A program made the translations under genes and the position numbers. From assembly GCA_902805855.1 (NCBI GenBank), contig CADCUJ010000059.1:1-64000 (forward strand): 64,000 nt of DNA, given 5' to 3'. The notes below the pieces were generated by a model. It saw only the letters and a list, made by a program, of their open reading frames with translations. It was not told the origin of the DNA and ran no database searches. Positions 18,697-27,143 of this stretch are shown piece by piece (positions within the stretch are counted from its first letter, which is position 1; each line of letters begins with the position of its first letter). The DNA comes from an uncultured Nocardioidaceae bacterium. Its GTDB lineage: Bacteria > Actinomycetota > Actinomycetes > Propionibacteriales > Nocardioidaceae.

Positions 18697-19869
18697 TCAG
18701 ACCGGTTCTGCTCCCCCACCCAACACCCTGTGCACCAGGGGTACGCCGGGACGGTAGGCGAGGTGGACGTACGACGGCGCCTCGAGGACCACGACATGGG
18801 CAAGCGCCCCTGGTCCGAGGTGTCCGATCTCCTCGCGACGCAGGGAACGCGCACCGCCGCGGGTCGCGGCCAAAAGTGCCTCTGCCGGTGTCATCGACAT
18901 CTCGCGGACCGCCAGCGCGATGCACAGCGGCATCGACGACGTGTAGCTCGATCCCGGGTTGCAGTCGGTGGCCAGCGCGACCTCGCAGCCGGCATCGAGC
19001 AACCGTCTCGCGTCCGGGTAGGGCGACCGGGTGGAGAACTCGACCCCGGGCAGCAGGGTCGCCGTGGTCCCGGAGTCGGCCAGGGCGTCCACGTCGCCCC
19101 CGGCAAGGTACGTGCAGTGGTCGACCGCTGCCGCGCCCAGGTCGCAGGCCAGCCGGACCCCCGGCCCGGGTCCCAGCTGGTTCGCGTGCACACGCAGTCC
19201 CAGCCCTTCCGCCTTGCCCGCCTCGAGGATCGTCCGTGACTGGTCCTCGTCGAAGGCGCCGCGCTCGCAGAACACGTCGATCCACTTCGCGTGCGGGGCG
19301 CAGGCGGCAAGCATCGGACCGGTGACCAGCTCGACGTAGCCGTTCGGGTCGTGGGCGTACTCCGAGGGCACCACGTGCCCCCCGAGAAAGGTGGTCTCCT
19401 CGGTGGCCTGCCGCGCTATCGCGAGGCAGCGTGCCTCGTCGGCGACGCTCAGCCCGTAACCGCTCTTGGTCTCGAAGGTGGTGGTGCCCTGGCTGCGCAT
19501 CTCGGCGGCGTGCCGGGCGAGGTTGGCGGCCAGGTTTTCGTCGCTGGCGGCTCGGGTGGCCGCCACGGTGGTCGCGATCCCGCCGGCCGAGTACGGCGTG
19601 CCGGCCATCCTGGCCGCGAACTCCGCCGACCGGTCGCCGGCGAACAACAGGTGGGAGTGGGAGTCGACGAACCCGGGGACGACCGCCCGGCCGCCCACGT
19701 CATAGGCCGCGTCCGCCGACGGTGCCTGGGCGACGCCGCCGACCCAGACCACACGGCCGCCCTGCATCACCAGCGCGGCGTCGTCGAGGACGCCGAGCTC
19801 CGAGCCGTCCCCGTGCGAGGGGTCGTTGGTCACCAGCTGGGCGATGCCGGTGAGCAGCAGGGAGCTCAC
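18697..19869 (-). CDS. hutI: Imidazolonepropionase
   Basis: About 390-residue amidohydrolase that opens 4-imidazolone-5-propanoate to N-formimino-L-glutamate, step 3 of histidine degradation. Typical features are the metal motif [14 protein letters not shown] near residue 68, [21 protein letters not shown] and [11 protein letters not shown]. The start is GTG 19869: it overlaps the hutF stop (GTGA), and GGAGGAG lies directly upstream; the longer GTG start at 19881 would place that ribosome site inside the gene. Cotranscribed with hutF and the M20 hydrolase. Confidence 0.95.
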   Translation of the reverse strand: MSSLLLTGIAQLVTNDPSHGDGSELGVLDDAALVMQGGRVVWVGGVAQAPSADAAYDVGGRAVVPGFVDSHSHLLFAGDRSAEFAARMAGTPYSAGGIATTVAATRAASDENLAANLARHAAEMRSQGTTTFETKSGYGLSVADEARCLAIARQATEETTFLGGHVVPSEYAHDPNGYVELVTGPMLAACAPHAKWIDVFCERGAFDEDQSRTILEAGKAEGLGLRVHANQLGPGPGVRLACDLGAAAVDHCTYLAGGDVDALADSGTTATLLPGVEFSTRSPYPDARRLLDAGCEVALATDCNPGSSYTSSMPLCIALAVREMSMTPAEALLAATRGGARSLRREEIGHLGPGALAHVVVLEAPSYVHLAYRPGVPLVHRVLGGGAEPV

Positions 19870-21206
19870 CTCTCCTCCCACACCCGGGCGATGACCCTCT
19901 CCAGGGAACGAGCGATGTCGGGCCGGTCCGCACCCGTCGAGACCAGCCGGCCGCCGCTGACCACGGAGCTCACGTCGGCCGCAGTTGCGGCGAAGACCGC
20001 GCCCTCGACTCCCGCGCCGGTGCCGGCAGTGCGGATGCTGGCGGTGTCCAAGGTGACCAGGTCGGCCCGGCCACCGGTCGTGATCCGGCCGCCGTCCGGG
20101 AAGCCGAGCGACTCGTGACCGGTCCGGGTGGCCGCGACCAACAGCTGCTCCGCGGTCCAGTGACCCCGCCGCCGGCTCGCGAGCCGCTGGTCCATCTCGA
20201 CCCCGCGCATCTCTTCGAACAGGTCGACCACGGCGTGGCTGTCCGTGCCCAGGGTGAGCCGGGCGCCGGCCGAGGACAGCTCTCGGGTCGGGCCGATGCC
20301 GTCACCGAGGTCCCGCTCGGTGGTCGGGCAGATCGTCACGTACCCCGCCTCGGCGCCCAGCATCCGGATGTCTGTCGGGGCGAGGTGCGTCGCGTGCACC
20401 GCGCTGGTGCGCGGACCCAGCGCGCCCTCCTCGGCGAAGACCGCGGTCGGTGTCGCGCCGTAGGCGGCCAGACTGGCCTCGTTCTCCTCGACCTGCTCGG
20501 ACAGATGCAGGTGCAACGGCACCTGTCGCTCGGCGACCCAGCCGACCACCCCCGTCACCTGGGCCCGAGGCACCGCGCGGATCGAGTGGATCGCGGCTCC
20601 TACCACGACGTCCGGCTCGTCCCCGGCTGTGGCCACCAGGGCGTCCACCCTGTCCCTCCACGCCTCGACGTTGCCGTCGCTGTACCTGAGCTGCACCCCC
20701 TCGGGCGGGGAGCCGATCTGCGAGGCGAGGTAGCAGGTGTCGAGCAGCGCGATCCGGATCCCCGCCTGCTTCGCGGCCGCGATCAGCGCGTGGCTCATCG
20801 TGTTCGGGTCCTGATAGGGAGCCCCGTCCGGGTCGTGGTGCAGGTAGTGGAACTCGCCCACCGACGTGATCCCGGTTGCTGCCATCTCCCGGTACGTCGC
20901 GAGGGCGAGCTCGAAGTACAGGTCCGGGTCGAGCCGTGCCGCGGCCGCGTACATCTGCTGGCGCCAGGTCCAAAACGTCCCCCCTGCACGCTGCGTGCGC
21001 CCGCGCAGCGCGCGGTGGAAGGCGTGGCTGTGACAGTTCGCAAGACCGGGAATCGTCAAGCCTGCAAGGCGTTCGGCGTCCGACGCAGGCTGGGCGACCC
21101 CCGTCCGGACGCTGGTGAACCGGCCGCCTGCGACCTGCATCTCCACCTGGTCGAGAACCGGTCCCTCCCCGAGCCAGGCACGCTCGGCCCAGAAGGTGCC
21201 GCTCAC
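19866..21206 (-). CDS. hutF: Formimidoylglutamate deiminase
   Basis: 446-residue amidohydrolase that converts N-formimino-L-glutamate to N-formyl-L-glutamate plus ammonia. Zinc-site motifs are [16 protein letters not shown] near residue 58, [10 protein letters not shown] and [23 protein letters not shown] lies toward the C-terminus. The open frame extends 125 codons further, but that sequence is antisense-like and the GTG at 21206, overlapping the upstream stop as GTGA, gives the family's normal length. hutF marks the five-step hut route, which should end with an N-formylglutamate hydrolase. Confidence 0.94.
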   Translation of the reverse strand: MSGTFWAERAWLGEGPVLDQVEMQVAGGRFTSVRTGVAQPASDAERLAGLTIPGLANCHSHAFHRALRGRTQRAGGTFWTWRQQMYAAAARLDPDLYFELALATYREMAATGITSVGEFHYLHHDPDGAPYQDPNTMSHALIAAAKQAGIRIALLDTCYLASQIGSPPEGVQLRYSDGNVEAWRDRVDALVATAGDEPDVVVGAAIHSIRAVPRAQVTGVVGWVAERQVPLHLHLSEQVEENEASLAAYGATPTAVFAEEGALGPRTSAVHATHLAPTDIRMLGAEAGYVTICPTTERDLGDGIGPTRELSSAGARLTLGTDSHAVVDLFEEMRGVEMDQRLASRRRGHWTAEQLLVAATRTGHESLGFPDGGRITTGGRADLVTLDTASIRTAGTGAGVEGAVFAATAADVSSVVSGGRLVSTGADRPDIARSLERVIARVWEER

Positions 21207-22411
21207 GACGCCAGCCGCTGCAGCGTGTCGGCCAGCGCGACCACACCGGCCTGGCAGTCGGCCATCTCGGCGAACTCCTCGGGGGAGTGCGAGACCCCTG
21301 TCGGGTTGCGCACGAACAGCATCGCGGCAGGGATGCCCGCCGCTGCGAGGACACCGGCGTCGTGCCCGGCCATGGTGGCGATCACCGGCCGGCTCGTCCC
21401 GTCCTGGCGTGCGGCGATCCTGCTCGCCAGCTCTGGGTCGAAGCGCACCGCCCCGGACAGGGACTCCTCGGTGACCGAGACCCTGGTCCCGTCTCGAGCA
21501 GCGCGCTCGGTCGCCATTCGGGTGATGTCCTGCGTCATCGCCGCCAGGCCGCCCTCGGTCTCCGACCGCGCGTCGAGCCACGCGGTGACGTGGGAGGGAA
21601 CGGCGTTCGTGGCGTTCGGGCGTACGTCGACCCGGCCGAACGTCGCGCGGGCACCGGCCAGCCGCGCCTGCTTGTTGGCGGCCAGAGCCGTCATCGCGTA
21701 GGTCAGCATCGGGTCGTGACGCTCCTCCATCCCGGTGGTCCCGGCATGGTTGGCCTCACCGGTGAAGTCGAACCGGCTCCTGGAGTGCGGCCAGATGGCC
21801 GACCCGACCCCGATCGGTGCGTCCTGGTGGCGGGCGAGCTCACGGCCCTGCTCGACGTGCAGCTCGACGAAGCAGTCCACGCCGTCGAGGAGGTCGGAGC
21901 GGCCGAGCTCGGGATCGAGCCCGGCCTGGCTCATCGCGTCGGGCAGGAAGACCCCTTCGCCGTCGGTCAGCTCCGCTGCCCGCTGGGGGTCGAGAGCACC
22001 GGTCATCAGCCTTGACCCGAGGCAGGCGACGCCGAACCGCGAGCCCTCCTCCTCGACGAACGCTGCGATGCCGATCGGCTTGACCGGGACGAACGAGCGC
22101 TCCCGCAGCAGGTCGACCGCAGCCAGAGCGGACAGCACGCCGAGCGGACCGTCGTACGCCCCGCCGTCCGCCACCGAGTCGAGATGAGATCCCGTCACGA
22201 CCCCGCCGTCGACGCTCGCGTCCGGCCGCCACCAGGCAACCAGGTTGCCGTTCCCGTCGCGGGTGAGCGCGAGTGACCGGCGGGCGCACTCCTCCTCGAA
22301 CCACGCTGCGCACTCCCGCTCCGCGGAGCCGAACGGTGAGCGGTGATAGCCACCGGACCGCTGCGAGCGGCCGACCGGGGCGAGGTCGCGCCACATCTGC
22401 TCAAAGGACAT
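21203..22411 (-). CDS. M20-family amidohydrolase (allantoate amidohydrolase/N-carbamoylase-like) in the hut operon
   Basis: About 402-residue dimetal peptidase M20 protein similar to allantoate amidohydrolase and N-carbamoyl-L-amino-acid hydrolase. Metal motifs are GSHLDSVADGGAYDGPLGV near residue 72 and AFVEEEGSRFG near 115; a dimerisation-domain stretch HAGTTGMEERHDP and a late SHSPEE complete the pattern. It is the first gene of the M20-hutF-hutI chain with overlapping stops and starts. No hutG is present here, so it may hydrolyse N-formyl-L-glutamate (inference). ATG 22411 lies only ten bases from the divergent nitroreductase start at 22422; an ATG at 22423 is an alternative. Confidence 0.9.
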   Translation of the reverse strand: MSFEQMWRDLAPVGRSQRSGGYHRSPFGSAERECAAWFEEECARRSLALTRDGNGNLVAWWRPDASVDGGVVTGSHLDSVADGGAYDGPLGVLSALAAVDLLRERSFVPVKPIGIAAFVEEEGSRFGVACLGSRLMTGALDPQRAAELTDGEGVFLPDAMSQAGLDPELGRSDLLDGVDCFVELHVEQGRELARHQDAPIGVGSAIWPHSRSRFDFTGEANHAGTTGMEERHDPMLTYAMTALAANKQARLAGARATFGRVDVRPNATNAVPSHVTAWLDARSETEGGLAAMTQDITRMATERAARDGTRVSVTEESLSGAVRFDPELASRIAARQDGTSRPVIATMAGHDAGVLAAAGIPAAMLFVRNPTGVSHSPEEFAEMADCQAGVVALADTLQRLAS

Positions 22412-22421
22412 GATCGCGTCC

Positions 22422-23033
22422 ATGGAGTTCCAAGAGGTCGTCCGTCGGCGCCGGATGGTGCGCCGATACTCCACGGAGCCGGTGGCGCCGGAGGTCGTGC
22501 AGCGGCTGCTGGCGAACGCGGTGCACGCCCCGAGTGCGGGCTTCAGCCAGGGCTGGGCCTTTCTGCTCCTCGAGACGCCGCGAGACGTCCAGCGGTTCTG
22601 GCGAGTGGCGACACCGCACAGCCGGCAGGACGACGAGGCGGACGGCTGGCTGAGCGGGATGCGGACCGCCCCGGTGGTGATCGTGCCGCTGTCGTGCAAG
22701 GAGGCCTACCTGGGCAGGTACGCGGAGCCGGACAAAGGGTGGACCGACCAGGACGAGTCGCGATGGCCGGTGCCGTACTGGCACATCGACACCGGGATGG
22801 CCGCGATGCTGATCTTGCAGACAGCTGTCGACGAAGGCCTCGGTGCCTGCTTCTTCGGGATCCCGCCTCCCCAGGTGACCGAGTTCCGTGCGGAGTTCGC
22901 GGTCCCCGGCCAGTACTCCCCCATCGGTGCCATCACGGTCGGTCACCGCACCGAGGACCCAGGAGTCGCCGGGTCCGCAGCGCGCCGGGCACGCAAGGGG
23001 GTGGACGACGTCGTCCACCGTGGCCAGTGGTGA
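22422..23033 (+). CDS. Nitroreductase family protein
   Basis: About 203-residue FMN-dependent nitroreductase-fold protein. The N-terminal MEFQEVVRRRRMVRRY matches the family's typical opening, and the C-terminal half contains AAMLILQTAVDEGLGACFFG, the usual FMN-proximal segment. The start is taken at ATG 22422; ATG 22410 would overlap the divergent M20 gene's start codon. It is inserted in opposite orientation between the two halves of the hut locus. Substrate is unknown, and a role in histidine catabolism is not implied. Confidence 0.9.
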   Translation: MEFQEVVRRRRMVRRYSTEPVAPEVVQRLLANAVHAPSAGFSQGWAFLLLETPRDVQRFWRVATPHSRQDDEADGWLSGMRTAPVVIVPLSCKEAYLGRYAEPDKGWTDQDESRWPVPYWHIDTGMAAMLILQTAVDEGLGACFFGIPPPQVTEFRAEFAVPGQYSPIGAITVGHRTEDPGVAGSAARRARKGVDDVVHRGQW

Positions 23034-23039
23034 GCTGGC

Positions 23040-23045
23040 TAGGCT
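23040..23045 (+). promoter_or_regulatory. -10 element TAGGCT before the DUF1992 gene
   Basis: TAGGCT fits the actinobacterial TANNNT -10 pattern and is followed by a GGAGGTGG ribosome site before the ATG at 23070. It overlaps the last bases after the nitroreductase stop, suggesting the DUF1992 gene has its own promoter. No clear -35 box is seen. Confidence 0.4.
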
Positions 23046-23069
23046 CGAAGCGGAGGTGGAACGGGTCGG

Positions 23070-23666
23070 ATGAACCACATCGAGAGGCGGCAGGACGAGG
23101 AACGCCGACTGCGCCGAGCCGCGGTCAGCAAGGTCACCCAGCAGCCACCCGCGCCACCTGACCCGTCCGAGGAGGACCAGGACGAGCCGGCCGTCCAGCG
23201 GATGGAGCAGCAGGCGCTGTGGGCCGACCTCCAGGTGCGCCACGCCATCGCGCGTGGTGACTTCGACAACCTTCCCGGCGCCGGGAAGCCGCTCAGGCTC
23301 CCGGACCGACACGATCCCGACTGGTGGGTCCGGAGCCTGATCGAGCGGGAGCAGATCACCGGGGTCCTCCCACCGGCACTGGCGCTGCGGAAGGAGGACG
23401 CCGGCCTGAGCGCCGTGCTCGACAAGGAGAGCACGGAGCAGGGCGTGCGCCGCACCGTGGACGAGTTCAACAGCCGGGTCGTCGAGGCGAGGCGGCAGCT
23501 GCTCGGCGGCCCGCCGGTGGTGACCGCGACCCGCGACGTGGAGCAGGAGGTCGCACAGTGGCGCGCCCGGCGCGAGGAGCGCCGCCGACGACAGCGGGAG
23601 CAGGTTGCCGCTGCCGGCGTCACGGACGATCGGACCCGACGACGCCGGCGCTGGTGGCGGCGGTGA
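23070..23666 (+). CDS. DUF1992 (DnaJ-subfamily C member 28-like) protein
   Basis: 198-residue cytosolic protein with the DUF1992 domain: AIARGDFDNLPGAGKPLRLP at about residues 59-78 is the signature (the LPGxGKPL loop). There is no J-domain, so the DnaJ-like name is only historical. The C-terminus is very basic (DDRTRRRRRWWRR) and an Arg/Gln-rich helix precedes it, suggesting nucleic-acid or protein contacts. It is convergent with hutU, 34 bases apart. Molecular function is unknown. Confidence 0.9.
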   Translation: MNHIERRQDEERRLRRAAVSKVTQQPPAPPDPSEEDQDEPAVQRMEQQALWADLQVRHAIARGDFDNLPGAGKPLRLPDRHDPDWWVRSLIEREQITGVLPPALALRKEDAGLSAVLDKESTEQGVRRTVDEFNSRVVEARRQLLGGPPVVTATRDVEQEVAQWRARREERRRRQREQVAAAGVTDDRTRRRRRWWRR

Positions 23667-23700
23667 CGGATGTCTGCCCAGTGCCGCTACGGCGAGCACG

Positions 23701-25350
23701 TCAGCTCTCGCGCATCGGGATCCGGACCCCGCGCTGCGATGCCACGTCGACCGCTTGGTCGTAGCCGGCGTCCACATGGCGCAGGACACCCGTCGCCGGG
23801 TCGTTGGTGAGCACCCGCTCGATCTTCTGTCCTGCGAGATCGCTCCCGTCGGCGACGCAGACCTGGCCCGCGTGGATCGACCGGCCGATCCCGACACCGC
23901 CCCCGTGGTGGATGGAGACCCAGGACGCGCCCGACGCCGTGTTCACCAGCGCGTTCAGCAGCGGCCAGTCCGCAATCGCGTCTGAGCCGTCGAGCATCGC
24001 CTCGGTCTCCCGGTACGGCGAGGCGACCGACCCACAGTCCAGATGGTCCCGACCGATCACGATCGGGGCCTTGAGCTCACCCGATGCCACCATCTCGTTG
24101 AACCGCAAACCTGCTCTGTGCCGCTGGCCGTACCCGAGCCAGCAGATCCGCGCCGGAAGGCCCTGGAAGTGCACCCGCTCCCCGGCCATCGTGATCCACC
24201 TGCGCAGCCGCTCCTCGTCCGGGAAGAGATCCAGGACCGCCCGGTCGGTGGCCGCGATGTCGGCGGGGTCACCGGACAGCGCCGCCCAGCGGAAGGGTCC
24301 CTTGCCCTGGCAGAAGAGCGGGCGGATGTAGGCGGGGACGAAGCCAGGGAAGTCGAAGGCACGCGCGTAGCCGCCCTTGCGCGCCTCGTCGCGGATGGAG
24401 TTGCCGTAGTCGAAGACCTCGGCACCCGCATCGGCGAACCCGACCATCGCCTCCACGTGCCGCGCCATCGACTCGCGTGCCTGCCCGGTGAACCCCGCAG
24501 GATCCTTCTCGCGGGCCGCTGACCAGTCCTCGAACGCGACACCCGCCGGCAGGTAGTACAGCGGGTCGTGCGCGGAGGTCTGGTCGGTGACGATGTCGAT
24601 CGGGGCACCGCGCTCCAGTGCCTCGGGCACCATCTGCGCCGCGTTGCCCTGCACCCCGATCGAGAGCGGGCGACGCTCGTCTCGTGCCCGCACCGCGAGC
24701 TGCAGGGCCTCGTCCAGCGAGTCGGCTCGCACATCGAGGTAGCGGTGCTCGGTCCTGCGGGCGATCCTGGCCGGGTCACACTCGATGCAGATCGCTACGC
24801 CGTCGTTCATCGTCACCGCCAACGGCTGGGCGCCTCCCATGCCACCGAGCCCAGCGGTGAGCGTGATCGTCCCCGCCAGCGTTCCGGAGAAGCGCTGGTC
24901 GGCCACCGCTGCGAAGGTCTCGAAGGTCCCCTGCAGGATCCCCTGCGTGCCGATGTAGATCCAGGAGCCGGCCGTCATCTGCCCGTACATCGTCAGCCCG
25001 AGATCCTCGAGCCGGCGGAACTCCTCCCAGCTCGCCCAGTCGCCGACGAGGTTCGAGTTCGCGATCAGCACCCGCGGGGCCCACTCGTGGGTGCGCAGCA
25101 CACCCACCGGGCGCCCCGACTGGACCAGCAACGTCTCGTCGTCGGCCAGGGTCGTCAGCACGCGGACGATCGCGTCGTAGCTGGCCCAGTCCCGCGCGGC
25201 CTTGCCGGTGCCTCCGTACACCACCAGGTCCTCGGGACGCTCTGCGTTCTCCGGGTCGAGGTTGTTCATCAGCATCCGCAGCGGCGCCTCGGTCTGCCAG
25301 CTGCGTGCCGTCAGCTCCGTGCCCCGCGCCGCCCGCACCTCGTGCCTCAT
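23701..25350 (-). CDS. hutU: Urocanate hydratase (urocanase)
   Basis: 549-residue NAD-dependent enzyme converting urocanate to 4-imidazolone-5-propanoate, step 2 of histidine degradation. Family features: N-terminal [20 protein letters not shown], the NAD-binding [14 protein letters not shown] near residue 172, and the active-site cysteine segment [19 protein letters not shown] near 455. Length is normal (about 550). The ATG at 25350 overlaps the hutH stop in ATGA, so hutH and hutU form a tightly coupled pair. Confidence 0.97.
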   Translation of the reverse strand: MRHEVRAARGTELTARSWQTEAPLRMLMNNLDPENAERPEDLVVYGGTGKAARDWASYDAIVRVLTTLADDETLLVQSGRPVGVLRTHEWAPRVLIANSNLVGDWASWEEFRRLEDLGLTMYGQMTAGSWIYIGTQGILQGTFETFAAVADQRFSGTLAGTITLTAGLGGMGGAQPLAVTMNDGVAICIECDPARIARRTEHRYLDVRADSLDEALQLAVRARDERRPLSIGVQGNAAQMVPEALERGAPIDIVTDQTSAHDPLYYLPAGVAFEDWSAAREKDPAGFTGQARESMARHVEAMVGFADAGAEVFDYGNSIRDEARKGGYARAFDFPGFVPAYIRPLFCQGKGPFRWAALSGDPADIAATDRAVLDLFPDEERLRRWITMAGERVHFQGLPARICWLGYGQRHRAGLRFNEMVASGELKAPIVIGRDHLDCGSVASPYRETEAMLDGSDAIADWPLLNALVNTASGASWVSIHHGGGVGIGRSIHAGQVCVADGSDLAGQKIERVLTNDPATGVLRHVDAGYDQAVDVASQRGVRIPMRES

Positions 25351-26885
25351 GCCAGCTCTCCTATCGCATCCTCGACCGCGGCCGCCACTGCCCCGGCGCG
25401 CACCAGGGTGACGCTGTGCTCGATCTCGGGGGCCAGGTGCCGGTCGGGGCCGGGGCCGGGCACCGACTCCCGGAGCAGGTCACGCACCGCACCCGTGGCA
25501 GGCGACGGCCCCAGCGGGGCCCGCAGGTCGAGGGCCCGGGCAGCGGTGAGGATCTCGATCGCGATGACCCGGGTGAGCCCGTCCACGGCACGGCGCAGCT
25601 TGCGCCCGGCCGACCAGCCCATCGAGACGTGGTCCTCCTGCATCGCGCTGGAGGGGATCGAGTCAACGCTGGCCGGCGCGGCCAGTCGCTTCATCTCCGA
25701 GACGATCGCGGCTGCGGTGTACTGCGCGATCATGTGCCCGGAGTCCACGCCGGGATCCCCGGCCAGGAACGGCGGCAAGCCATGGCTGCGAGCCTTGTCC
25801 AGGAACCGGTCTGTGCGGCGCTCGGACATCGCGGCGACGTCGGCGGCCGCCACGGCCAGGAAGTCGAGCACGTAGCCGACCGGCGCGCCGTGGAAGTTGC
25901 CGTTCGACTCGACGCTGCCGTCGTCGAGGACCACCGGGTTGTCGATCGCGGAGGCAAGCTCGCGGGAGGCGACCGTGGCTGCATGGTCGACGGTGTCCCG
26001 GGCGGCCCCGTGCACCTGTGGGGCGCACCGCAACGAGTACGCGTCCTGCACCCGGTGACACCCCGGACCGCGGTGGCTGGCCATCACCGCCGAGTCCGCG
26101 AGGACGCGGGTCAGGTTCTCCGCCGAGGCGGCCTGTCCCGGATGGGGACGCAGCGCCTGCAGCTCGGCGGCGAAGACGCGGTCGGTGCCGAGCTGGGCCT
26201 CCACCGACATGGCTGCCGCGATGTCTGCCGTCTTCAGCAGGCTGCGAAGGTCGGTGATCGCCAGGACGAGCATCCCGAGCATGCCGTCGGTGCCGTTGAT
26301 GAGAGCGAGCCCCTCCTTGGCCTCCAGCTCGACCGGCTCCACGCCCGCATCGCGCAGTGCCTCGGCAGCCGGGCGCCGTACCCCCTCCTCGTCTCGCACG
26401 AACCCCTCACCCATCAGCGCCAGCGCGCAGTGGGAGAGCGGGGCGAGGTCGCCCGAGCAGCCGAGCGATCCGTGCTCCGGCACCTCGGGCGTGATCCCGT
26501 GGCTGAGCAGGGAGGCCATCGTCTGCGCGGTCTGAAGCCGGATCCCGGTGTGGCCGGTCGCCAGGGTGGACAGCCGCAGCAGCATCAGGGCGCGCACCAC
26601 CTCGCGCTCCACCTCTGGGCCGTTGCCCGCTGCGTGCGACCGCACCAGCGACTTCTGCAGCTGCGCCCGCATGCCGGGTGGGATGTGCCGGGTGGCCAGC
26701 GCGCCGAAGCCGGTGGAGATGCCGTACGCCGGGGTGCGGGCCGCCGCGAGCTCCTCGACGCTCTTGCGGGCCCGCCCGATCGCGGTGACCGCCTCGTCGC
26801 TCAGCCGCGCGCCCGCGTCGCCCCTGGCGACGGCGAGGACGTCGGCGAAGGAGAGCGGACCCACACCGACCGTGACCACTGCCAT
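25347..26885 (-). CDS. hutH: Histidine ammonia-lyase
   Basis: About 512-residue lyase making urocanate and ammonia from L-histidine, step 1 of the hut pathway. [11 protein letters not shown] lies near residue 53. The prosthetic-group motif reads [12 protein letters not shown] near 144, so the MIO tripeptide would form from Cys-Ser-Gly instead of the more usual Ala-Ser-Gly. Also present are [13 protein letters not shown] and [12 protein letters not shown]. The start is ATG 26885; an in-frame ATG at 26894 is the alternative. Much longer upstream open frame is antisense to the next gene and not coding. The start is only 45 bases from the 21-bp repeat array, which may affect its expression. Confidence 0.96.
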   Translation of the reverse strand: MAVVTVGVGPLSFADVLAVARGDAGARLSDEAVTAIGRARKSVEELAAARTPAYGISTGFGALATRHIPPGMRAQLQKSLVRSHAAGNGPEVEREVVRALMLLRLSTLATGHTGIRLQTAQTMASLLSHGITPEVPEHGSLGCSGDLAPLSHCALALMGEGFVRDEEGVRRPAAEALRDAGVEPVELEAKEGLALINGTDGMLGMLVLAITDLRSLLKTADIAAAMSVEAQLGTDRVFAAELQALRPHPGQAASAENLTRVLADSAVMASHRGPGCHRVQDAYSLRCAPQVHGAARDTVDHAATVASRELASAIDNPVVLDDGSVESNGNFHGAPVGYVLDFLAVAAADVAAMSERRTDRFLDKARSHGLPPFLAGDPGVDSGHMIAQYTAAAIVSEMKRLAAPASVDSIPSSAMQEDHVSMGWSAGRKLRRAVDGLTRVIAIEILTAARALDLRAPLGPSPATGAVRDLLRESVPGPGPDRHLAPEIEHSVTLVRAGAVAAAVEDAIGELA

Positions 26886-26930
26886 GGGGTCCATTCCACT
26901 GCACGGCGCCCCTGCCGACCACCCCGGTCC

Positions 26931-27056
26931 GTTGAGATTGGCCCCGTGCCGGTCGAGATTGGCCCCGTGCCGGTCGAGATTGGCCCCGTGCCGGTTGAGA
27001 TGGGGCCCGTGCGGGTTGAGATCGGGCCCGTGCCGGTTGAGATCGGCCTCCCGCCG
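26931..27056. repeat. Array of six 21-bp tandem repeats in a divergent promoter region
   Basis: Six head-to-tail copies of exactly 21 bp start at 26931, 26952, 26973, 26994, 27015 and 27036. The consensus is GTTGAGATNGG followed by GCCCGTGCCG. Copies 2 and 3 are identical; others differ by one to a few bases, and copy 6 is the most divergent. The array lies between hutH (minus) and the Fe-S oxidoreductase (plus), ending about 20 bases before a TATTCT -10. There are no spacers, so it is not a CRISPR. The same unit recurs in opposite orientation at 47148-47245. Confidence 0.95.
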
Positions 27057-27076
27057 GACCGGGGCCCCACGTCCCG

Positions 27077-27082
27077 TATTCT
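27077..27082 (+). promoter_or_regulatory. -10 element TATTCT for the Fe-S oxidoreductase gene
   Basis: TATTCT is a good -10 hexamer 61 bases before the ATG at 27144. No clear -35 is found at 17 bases; that position falls at the edge of the 21-bp repeat array, so the array may carry activator sites. This is inference from position only. Confidence 0.4.
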
Positions 27083-27143
27083 CGGGCCTGCCCTGCTGCC
27101 ACGGACAGCGCCGCCGAGCTCGCAACCGAGTTGGAGTGACTGA

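Noticed and set aside
26931..27056. CRISPR array
   Set aside because: The repeats are contiguous with no spacers, the unit is only 21 bp and no cas genes are present.
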